64,000 bases of DNA from Eumeta japonica (lineage: Eukaryota > Arthropoda > Insecta > Lepidoptera > Psychidae), in NCBI GenBank assembly GCA_005406025.1, contig BGZK01002061.1, positions 18,243-82,242 on the forward strand, given 5' to 3'. Shown piece by piece: positions 36,201 through 48,200 of the stretch. Both the position numbers and the translations under genes were made by a program. Within the stretch, counting starts at the first letter, position 1, and the number at the start of each line of letters is the position of its first letter. Below the pieces are notes generated by a model, which was given only the letters and a program-made list of their open reading frames with translations, had not been told where the DNA came from and made no database searches.

Positions 36201-39200
36201 TAGCCTAACCAGTATTCGAAATACAGTACAGTATACAACATCGTTTATAAAAATACACGTGCACGCTGAGTTTCTTGAAGGTAATTGTGACAAGTTTACT
36301 TAAAAAAATAGTATGCTTAACGTAACATAACCTAAAGATTGAAATTAAATGATATTTTAGTACAAGATAAAAAAATAATAATCTCCTTTATTTTGCACAA
36401 ACAAATTTAGTTAATCGCATGAAAAAAAAAAAAAAATTTCAAAATACATAAAAAATATAATAAAAATCTATAAAAAATATATATCACAAATATATTTTTA
36501 ATAACAAACTTTTGGCCGATTTTCATATCCATTTTATACATTTTTAATAGATTTATAATATATTTTTTATACATTTTAACATTTATTTCTTTAATATTTT
36601 TTTTTTCATGGGAGTTTATTCCCGATAAAATAGTGAAGACGTTATTAATTCGATTTTGTCTTTTCAGATTATCAGTATGGATGAATCTGTTTTTTTGATT
36701 TTTTGCATTTTCTGAGAAGATTTACTGTAGTAACATACATTTTTTTTTTCACCATCAGAAAGTAGAGATTTCAACGAACAGAAACCATACCAACTTTTTG
36801 GAAAAAGCTGATATTTTGACGGGTTAATTTTCGATTGAAAATTAGGGTGTTTTTTCGATATTATGTCAAAATAAGGTGAAAAAATAAGTATTTTTAATCA
36901 AATAAATTACAGCGTATTTGGGACGTAAAAAGGTAAGTTTTCACCAAATTTTGTTAAAAAAAAAAATTTTGTAAAAGATAAAAATAAAAAACCAAAAACT
37001 TGGTTTTTTGAATTTTTCACATAAATTTTGAGGTTATGTGAAAAAAGTGTAAATACAAAAGTTTTAGATCTTTTTATTACCTACAACTTTGCCATTTGAC
37101 TTTTTTCGATAGGACTTTTAGTTTTGCCGGAAATCGAGAAAAACCGTTTTTTACTCTTAAAAACTCACCCCCATCCCCTTCCCGACCTCAGATCGCCCGT
37201 AAATTATTTTTCCTTTCATTTTTATAATATTTCCTTCCTTTTCTGATGGGTTTCATCCTACTATTATTTTTTTTCACTTTTTATTATTTTTAAAGGCTTC
37301 TACCCTGGTCTATGAATGGAAGAAGGGTTTGTAGATGCATGCTCTACTATTGTTCCACCAGTCACCTTGACATATTCCTAGAATGGTTTTTATCACAATT
37401 TTTTACTACATAATGCATTCTACTTGCCTTATTTATTTTTGTAACTACATCAAGGAACTCATATACCATATTGTATTAACTAAACTCATATTAACTAAAG
37501 ACTAATAGCTAAAAATCTACCAAACTCTACAAATGCTGTATTTGGCTATTCAAATATATTTTATTATGTAAAGTAACTACTTATATAATTTAAAAATAAA
37601 ACAGACTATGTTTCTTTAAATTTTTGTTTCTTAGAATAATTGATTTTCAATACCACATTAGAGTGAAGGGTTATAAGAGCAAATTAAATTGTAAAATGAA
37701 AAACACAGTATAAGTTGAACATGTGAAAAAAAAATGTAATTTTAAAAAATTCAACAAACTTCTAATAAAATTTGAAAATGCATATGGGGCAGACATAAGT
37801 TTTAATTTAACAGTCTTTAGTTTCTGTTTCATTGACAATGTGACCCACTGCAAATACAAAATGGTCCTATAGAAATATTTATTTCACAAAACTTTTCATT
37901 TATGTTTTAAACTAATAAAAATAATTTGTACACTACTAACCATACTTTCTAACAGCTGTGACAGCCATTAGCAATTCGTCATTAGTCCACCTTGAATTAA
38001 TCTTGGCTGGTGGTTCGCCAGGCCTTAAATCTTCCACACTTGTATCCCCCACTTTACGTTTTAGTGCACTAAGCTGTTGCTTATTCTGCTGCACCTAAAA
38101 TATTAAAAAAAAAGCATGGCATATCCATTACAAAATGAACAGTTCATATGACGAAAATTACAATAATTAATTGAAAACATAAAAAACAGCTAAGCACAAC
38201 TATTGAAGTTTATTTACTTATAATTTAGCACAAAGTAAGGGCGTCCTAAAAAATTATGAAACATGTAGAATTATAAAATTATAAACATATTACAACAAAC
38301 ATCTGCAATATGATTGCAGGATAAGATTATTTTGTTCATTTAAAGATATTAAATTTTCAATCTTACTAATTATTTAAATGAGAATTATTATTCATATATA
38401 AAGCAAAGCTATTACAAAAATATTTCATTTCTATTACTGTCTACAGAATCTAAAAATGGTACTTTAATTATAATTGTAATTATGTTCAAGCACCTCAAGC
38501 AATTGTAAACTAGAAATTATAAAATAAATAGTGTAGATAGTAGCATCTTGCTGGTTGATGTTGCTTGAAAGTCAGAATAGCATCCGCACATCTGGATTGT
38601 CCATGACTTTCATATTTAATTCTACTCATATCAAGCAAAAGGAATGAACTACATATGCTAAATACTTATTGTATATAAATAAGCAAGCAAAGGACAGACA
38701 TATATAAAGTACTATATGTGTGCAGAATACATCCTTAAAAACAGAATAACCTCTAACTCTATGGGCATATTATTATGATCACGTAGATCAATAGTTGCGC
38801 GCCGTACGCACGCCGCGAGCGCCGTCACACGTTTGGAAAATTAAACGAACAATTGTCTGTTAATACCGATCAGGCGCGGCGCAAGTGTGTGTGCAACGCG
38901 CGTCTACATATCGAAACCATTTATGAACCGTAACACAGGTCATCGATCTGGCTCTAGATTGTCTTACTTGTCTCTTTAGCGATATAATCTCTCTGTCCAT
39001 AGCTTTGAGCATCGCCTCGCCCTGGTTGAGCAGACCGGATTGGGCGGGGAGTGCGCCGTCGCCGGGCTGCGGGCCGGTGGCCATCGCGACGAGATCATCG
39101 TGATTGATGTAAATACCGCGCGGCAGCCTGTGCTTGTAACGCTGCTGCTTGGCCCCGGGCCCGCGGCGGCCCGACGGCCCGCACAACGGCCGCATACTGC

Positions 39201-42200
39201 CCGTTCGTCTGTCATACCAGGAGCCACGTGAGTAGCGGTCTAAGTGATCGACACCGACGCCGGCGGTGAGGTAGTACGGACCTGACGTGCACGAGACAGG
39301 TTTGGCAGAGTCTGTGCGCGTTGTGCGCGGTGGTCTGCGTGCAGGGAATGCCGCACACGGTGCACCACTTGCCGGCCGCGTCGCCGCCGCCCTCGCCCTG
39401 AACCAACCCCAAGCACCAAGCTTTACATGAGCCGCAGCAAAGGTGGACGCCGACCGTTGGCGGTGCTCGTGCTCGCGCACGCTCCGTTTAAATCGACCCA
39501 TTCAAATTATATTAAATTTATATTCTGCACACATCTACGATAGACGACAGTATAAATGGGGCTGCTTTAAAGGAAGCATGCGGGATGCACGAGGTGGATA
39601 GGAACTGGATTAAGGATTCATTGATTACAGCTCTATTATATATAATAAATTTTCCTTCAATTACATAGAAATTTTACATGACGCATGTTAGTTAGAACAT
39701 AATATAAAAGTAATAAATATGAAAACACCACAAAAAAAGAGGTGTTCATAATCAAGACAACATCACAGTTAACATTCAGAAAGATGATACAGATGAATTT
39801 GTAAAGGAGTACAATGTGTGAACGAACTTTGGAGACGACAATGCATAGCTGGTTATTAAGCGGTATATATGAAAAAGCATAAATATATATATATATTTGT
39901 AAATATAGTGATTAGAGAAATTGTTTTCGAGTAGGCCAATCAATTGATATAACTACATACAGGACAGGAAGAAAAAAACTATATTTTAGAATGCGACTAA
40001 GACATTTTTACAATAATTTGGATAGAGATCTTATTTCATACAGTAAATGAGTTTTACAAGTATTTCACAATACAACACAACATTGTTTTATATTTCATGA
40101 AATGCTATGGAAAAAACAGACATGATGACACTTATGTAGTGGTATGATAAAACAATACAGATGAATATATAAAAATAGTACTTCAGAATAAGTGACATTT
40201 TTTCAAAATAATTTTTAAACGGATCTACTATAATAAGATATCTCAAAATAGTCTATGACATTCTAACTTTGACCCATTTCAGTATTCTAAGTTCAAACAA
40301 CCATTAAAGATCCCCTAGTAATTAATTCAAATGTTTTAAGATTTTATTTCAGTAGATAGATACTTTTTATTTGCCTTCCCTTGTTTCATTTCCCATTGTC
40401 AATTTCAGTTATTATTTGAGATTTCTGTACCCGATATACATACAGCTAATCTAGGCATAATAGCCTTCCTGTCTAATCCCAGTGTTAATTCTAAATTTTT
40501 TGTAGAATTCTAAAGACGCACACGAGCATATAAGCCACCAAAGTAGATGATGACCACCACCCGTGAACACCCGTAACCCTAAAGTCACTACTGTCATACT
40601 GGAGCTTTAAAAAAGAATAGCCCCTTGTCATAGTTGATTGGGAATACCGCTGATAATCAGTACAAAGTTTTACCATGAAGAACAGAAAATTTAGCTCACA
40701 ATCATAAAAAATTGAACATACTTTTAACTCACAATTTCAAATCTGAATTCTCAGAATATTTTTGCCACAGCAACTCCAATTTCATCCCTGAGAAGTCGCC
40801 CTCTTTTAATCTCAAGCTGCAACTGAATCAATGTAGGATCGTTTACAATCGGGGTCCCACATTAAGTTATTCTCACCCATGTTATATTTTTACTTGTGAA
40901 ACAACTAATTCCATTATGAAATTGTGCCAATTGTAAAGGATAATCGAAAACTAGAATTGTTTAGAAAATTACTATCTACTTGAAAAATCGTTTTTAAGTA
41001 AATATTAATTTTCTGTTCATTTCATATGGTTTTCAAATGAAAAGAACAAATAAATAAAAATGATTTAATTTGCTAATGGTTAAAAGTTTTGGTATCAAAC
41101 AATTTAAATAGAGGTTGAAATGAAAAGCATTAGAAGGATGTAGCCAGCAAATGGAGAGACTAAAATTTTAATGATTTCTCGTGCTATTAACTCTAATCAA
41201 GATTCACACACATTTTTTCATGACAACAACTTTTTTTTCAATAAACAAATAGAGTAATGACAAATTTAACATAATATTTTTATTTTAATACAAGCTCTGC
41301 CCAAGACATTTATTTTTTAAAATCAACTAATTTTCAGTGAATCGATCTTGATTAATGAATAAAGTCTGTATGCTGTATTTTCAATATACAAACATGATGG
41401 TTTGACAGTTTTATCATATGTATAATAATCAGAGAGCTCATGGCCTAGTTTCATAGTGTTTAATTCAGGTAGAAATTTTACTCAATGTATCTATAGGAAA
41501 ATGTGTTTAATAGAAAAAGAATAGAGCATTCGCTCGACCTACCTCGGTACTACCCATACCAGATACTAACCCGTATAAAAAAGTTATAAAAAAATTTGTG
41601 GAAAAAAGTTTTTGATTCCGAAAGCAAAACAAGTACTGTTCGAATATTAATTAGTTATGACGATGAAGACATATTTTCGAGTGACGAATCAATGGATGAT
41701 GAAGAATCAGAGGACAGTGATGATGAAAGCAAAAATTAAATTTATATTTACTTGTAAATATATATATTACAGTGATGACAAAATTGTTATATTGTTTAAA
41801 AAAAAGTTGACACCATATTAAAATAACATAAATAATATAGATTCAAAAGTAAATATAATTTTATTTTTCACTTCCATCATTACTATTTTAAGATTCATCA
41901 TCCCTTGGTTCGTCACTTGAAAATACATCTTCATCATAACTGCATTGTCAGTATGACATAATTCATTAATCATCTGAAAAAGAAGAAATCTCTCTATCAC
42001 GCACAATTGACGCTATTAAAATTTCAACATGAATCAATTACTTATTTTTTTATTTTTAAACTTTAGTGTATTCTGGTATAATGTTACCACATATCAAAGT
42101 GTCTGCCTTATTTCATTTTTCAATCCAAACCAACTTACCTTTCAAATAGTACTTGTTGACTTCTGAATCAAAATCTTTTTTTACCACTATTATTTACACC

Positions 42201-45200
42201 TTTGTTATATGTGCAGTACCTGATGTACTCAGGTTGGTCAGGCAAATACTCTATTACCTACACATCCTACCTATACATACTTATGTGTAAAATTTCTACC
42301 TAAATCAAACACTTCATGAAACATGTGTATGAGTCATTTGGTATAAATATGGAAAAAAAAAATAGTACAATATACCATCCCTAAGATTATGTTTGCATGC
42401 ATACAACGACACACATACATACACAAGTGAAGCATGTAGCATGTTTATATATATATATATATACTGTGTACGTTTAAATGATATGAAGCATGGTTAAACC
42501 GTCATAAATGTTTGACAAGTTTTTAAGGGTCTAGCTCCAGAGCATAGCCACAAGGCATTAATTAGAATATTAGGACTGTATACATCCCAATAAATTGTAT
42601 ATTTTGCAGTTTACAAATCTATAGTCACTAATATCTGTAAATATCTAATATATTGAATGCAACGAAACGAATGTGTATTTGTTTGAATACATGGGTTTGT
42701 AAAAACTCACATGGGTTTATTTTACGTGTACTATTGTAGAAGCTATTGTACAAGATGTAAACGAGCTTTGTATTATTTTATTTGTTTAATTACTCTTATA
42801 AAAAAGTCTAACATAATAGCATTACTCACATGTTTATAATGAATACAATATGGAAATGAACATGCTTCTTTTCACAAATAGGTATAATCTCCTTCTTAAA
42901 GCTGGATATGGGTATATAATATTACAATTTCCATATAATAAAAATCTATCTAAATGAATAAATCTGTCACACGGCAACCCTACCCCTAGATTTTATTTAG
43001 AAACAAAAATTTTTAACTGACCTGTTTCATCCATCATAAAATACCTAAGGTCGATAGTCATGTACAAAAATATTACATATATGGTTTATACAGTAGAACC
43101 TCGATAACTCCAACCTCGGTAACTTAAAAATCTCTATAATTTCAAAAAATAATATGTTCCCTTCCCATCAGAGCCCAAAACCTCTATAACTTAAAATACG
43201 CAACCTCTATAACTTAAATAAGTAATCTCTGTATTGGCCCTCAGTAACTTAAAGAAATGTTTCCACAACCTCTATAACATAAAATTGTTTGTCAATGAGT
43301 CATTTTGAAAGAGTGTGCAAAACAAAAGGTTTCAGTATTTATTGCTTGCATGTGTTCACTAGTTAAATTGTTAACGTAAACAATACATGTCACCTATTGT
43401 TTGCTTCTTCGAAATTCTTTAAAGCTTTGCGGCGGTTAGCCTTAAGACATAAGTAAGCCTTGGATCATAAGTTTTTGATCATTGTCCTGGAAACATCACT
43501 TTACTTACTGTGCGATAAAACTGGCTTAAAATGAGTTCAAAAAGAAAACTAACAACACTCGCATACGCTGATAAAGGGTGGAACAATGGTACATACATAC
43601 ATATTTACATACCGATATTTGCATCCGAAGATGTTCGATATTATATTTAAGTTTCACCAAAACATAAAAAAATTATGCCTGCTTTCAAAAAGATGTAAGT
43701 GTACACTGTATAAGAAAAAGAACCGGAAAAGGAATCTAGATCGAGATCAGGAGTGAAATCGAAAGAGAAACTTGAATTGGAATTGAAAGTGAGATTGGAA
43801 TCACATCGAGATCAATACAGAATCAGAATCAAAAGTGAAACCGGCCTTGGAAACATGGGTGACAATGTAATCGAACAATATATAAGATAAAAAATCGACC
43901 AAGTCAGAGGGTCAATCGCAGGCGAACGCTAGTGCATTATAAAACAGAATGAAAATGTTTTCAAATGTGTATTGCGAATATAATAAATTGAACCTGGTTA
44001 GCTACCTGAAACACAGTTCTTTTGAATAATTTTTTGAACACATGCCAATGAATTAATGACAAATTACAAAAATCATTATTGCTAACTTTTCTGCAAAATA
44101 AAAAAAAAAAATATATATAAACTGTGTTTGATGTGCACCGACTGCAAATTTCCTCTATGAAAAAAAACTGGCCAAGAGCATGTTGAACCATGCTCATTAT
44201 AGGGTTCTGAAGCCATTATTACAAAAAAATGCAGTACAGGTGAAAAAATATGTTGTTACATTTTTTCCACGTTTCCAGCACAGAATAGTTATAAACACTA
44301 TAGTCACCTATAACTAGAAAAATAAGTAGGTATATCGACTATTACTATTAAAGTCGTGCAAACTAGAGTGCATCAGCAAAAGAGAGTATATCTTCATGGC
44401 ACTTATGTCCTTTTGTTGAGAAGCACAGTTTTTCAGCAATAACTCAAAAATATTAAGTCTGATCATATTGAAAATAATTTTTGTTGAAAGTATTTATTAA
44501 GGATTACCTTCGTTATTTTTTTCATAGTTTTTGGACATATGGTTTGGGAAATGAACGAATGAGAAAAAACAGAATTTCTGCTACATTCAAAATGATTATT
44601 TTCAAAATTATTAACGTAAGCAGAAAAATTGCTTTTAGAAACCTTAAAATGTTTTTAAAAGAACTGTCAAATATGTGCCACCTACACTATAAATTTCTCG
44701 AATATGTTTTGTAGTTTTGAATAAAATGCCTGTGACATACAGACGGACATGACGAAACTATAAGTGTTTCATTTTTGTCATTTTGGCTCTGGAACCCTAA
44801 AAATCAACAGTTTTCAACAAAATATATACATATGACCATTTGATAAAAATTTTACTTTTAATTTAGTTGCCTAATTATTTAAAGTGCTAGTTTTAACTAA
44901 CAATAAGAAGTAAAATATGAGTAACTTTTTATATAGCTACTGCCTAAATTTATTACACTTACATATAGTAGAATATAATTTATAAATAGTAAAATATAAT
45001 AAAACATTGTGAGAGTGGTTAAACAGTTTACAATAAGTGATACCTGAGTGACTGGGCTAAGCTCAACATTTTCACGTTTTCCATTGATTAATTCAATAAC
45101 AATATACTCTATGAATTTATAATTTATTATACTAGTGGTACATAACATCATTTGACATTTGTCGACTTAAAAAAATATTTATAAGCATACAAATGCTATT

Positions 45201-48200
45201 GGTTAAGGTTACAAATGCGATACTTCATTTTTGTAAGCTAATGAAAAGAATTGGAAGAAGCTTGTAAACACATATATAAAATAGAATGAGATAAAGTGGC
45301 GAACAGAACTGTGTGACAAATAAGGGTGTGACAAACAAAGTTGACCAAGTGTGATACTATTGTACATGAATCAAACAGAATGGTATCAAACATTTTCTAA
45401 AAGTAGAGATGTTATGCTTTTATATGGCAGGCAAGCACTGACTAGTTGTTTTCGACTGTTTGTTGTTTCCTTTACTTAATACTATCTATAGTTTACATCA
45501 TGTAGTGCCATTTTTTGTTGAAAACCAATGACAGGAACAATGTAATTATCTCAAAATTCTATGAAATGTTTTTAAATGTAGCAAAGTCTAGAATTATTTT
45601 TATATTGTTTTTCCAGATTTAACAATTTAGATAGAGTTGAAAAAAACTTTATCAAAATACAAATGTACATTCTAATTGAAAAACTTCATGTATAAGAATC
45701 GTTTTGTTTTATTAGCTTTGGAGACTCTTTTACCATCTCTTTTCAAACTGAATTTTAACAAAAAAAAAATCACTTAAAATTAATTTTGCATTCTATGTCC
45801 TCGTTTTAATGGTTGTTAGGGCTAAAAAATTTTAAAAGGAGGATGTGGAAAAAACATATTACTTTAAATGAGTGCTTCTAGTATATACATCAATATATAA
45901 ACTTATTATTAGGTATCTATGAAAAAGCTTTTATAATTTGGATGTAAATTTGACATTTTTCTTTAAATATATTTGGTATGTAAGTAAACAGCAGCTGTCA
46001 TTTTTCTCAATATAGAGTATCATATTCAAAATAAACATAACAAAAGTATCAATAAAATAAACAGAATAATAAAATAAAAGAGGGTTGATAAGGACCATTT
46101 TCAGCTCATAACACACTTGAAAAAATAGTTTGGCTGTTATTAAATGCATATGTATACCTTTGATTAAATAAGATTCAGGCCGCAAATAATACACAAAGTT
46201 ATGGAAATTATTGTCAAGAAAGAGTAGTTAGTCCTTTTTGTATGTTTCTTTTTTGGTTTTTAATGTTTGAATTATTGTCTTTACAAATGTTCCATGAACC
46301 ACAATAACTTTGGCTCACAATGATTCTACTCATTACAAGCTTGTATATGAACACTTTTTTATTCTGGTGCAGTGTATGCATCTATCCGATTCCGCGTGAG
46401 TGTGAGTTGTGCTACAATCAGAACATATTCTGACATATTTTGTCACGCTCGAAAAGTGTTTATGTAGTAAAGATATCAAAATTCTGAAGCTCTGTAATCG
46501 AGCATTTAATGTTCAAAATACATTTTTTTTATGCTAAAATGAATTACAGTTCAGTTTAGGTTAATAAATATACATAATCCGTACATAATTATTTGTTTTA
46601 TTTATATTATGATTTTTTTTCATTTAAAACAAACGTGTTTTCTTATTTGGCACGTAGCATACTATTAATATATATGTCAAATCAATTTGCTGATGGACAA
46701 AAAATGGCCCTAATCAGCCCACCTACTTTTAATAATTATTAATGAACGGACCTGAATAATTTATTTCTTTGTACCTCGTTGCCAGTCTTCATCGTCAAAA
46801 ATATGGGACAGTGCTATCCCCACTGCTAACTCCATCCGTGTGTTGTTTAGTGTGACTGGAATTGATGTAAGGAGCACACGCACACTTCGTTACCGAAAAA
46901 TTTCACGATGCTACATGCATGATGAATTTATTTAATGTTTATGAATGTTTGCATATGGCATTGCTGTACACTGAATCTGAATACAAAATCGGTACCTAAT
47001 ACTGAAGTTGCATTTCTGTTGTGACTTGATGTTAAAATCATTGACATACATACAACTTAGTTATGCATCTTTGCTAAACCGTGCATGCAATCAAAGAGTC
47101 CATTTATTTTTCATATTTAATTATTTATACTGTATTTTATGAACCAGACTGCAGTTTTAAAAATAATAATAACAACAGAATAAGAATATTATGTTTAATT
47201 ATTGAGACAAATGATGTACTGTTCATTTACATATTGTATGTGTCCCTTAGATTATTAACCTTTAACGTCACGGGCGGGGTCTAAGCAGACCCCACGCGCT
47301 GTTTTTTAACGGTATTTTTTGAAATTGACAAGTGACGATCGCGCGCTTTCGGGTAATCTCAGTGCGACGCGAGGCGTTTCGGCGGGTGGACGTTTGTCGC
47401 TCTTCTGCTAAGGTAAGTTGCATTTTTGCTTACGTGGGGCTACCTGCAGACCCCACCCGTGATTTAACGTAGTAACTTTTTTCAATTTGGTTATATTTTT
47501 ATTTGTTTCCTTTTCAGAATTGGTGTTGTATAGATGGAAAAATGAGTCGCCGATTAACCGAAAATCAAATTGCCCAAATTATACACGATTTTAGTGACAC
47601 TGAAAGCGAAGGGATAGAAGACACGGCTCAAGAAAACATTTTGGAAGAGGTAGGTGATATAAGTGACTGTGAATCAATACATAACGAACATAATTCAGCG
47701 TCTGAAATAGAGGAAAGCGATGATTCTTCCGATACTGAATCCGCAGAGGATACAAGCAGCAACAGTTTTTACGGTAAAAACCGGTTCAAATGGAGCAAAA
47801 CTCCACCACATCCATCTCGTACTCGACAGCACAACATCATCGAAGAGCGCACAGGTTTGAAAGGGCCTGCTCTTTCTAAGAATGAGATGTCACCAGTAGA
47901 AACTTGGGAACTATTGCTTACCGACGACATTATCCAACTTATTATATTTGCCAAAGACTGGAAAATAATCCTAACTTGACCAAAGATATAAGAGCAATAA
48001 TGAGCAAGTTGATCGACAAAGAGCAGTCTTTGCCTAGTTCAGATGAAGCTGGTCCTAGTGCCCCAAAATGAAGCGAAGATGTTATTATTGTCCAAGATCT
48101 AAGGATAAAAAAAGTTCTATTGTTTGCAAGTCTTGCCAGAAAACGATTTGCAAGCCTCATTCAACAGCAATTGCTTATTGCTTACCATGCCTTCCCAAAG

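Noticed and set aside
38860..39501. 213-codon minus-strand open frame
   Set aside because: It is real coding only in part: it spans a CoREST exon, reads through the 73-nt intron, and is out of frame in the zinc-finger exon. The spliced model explains it better.
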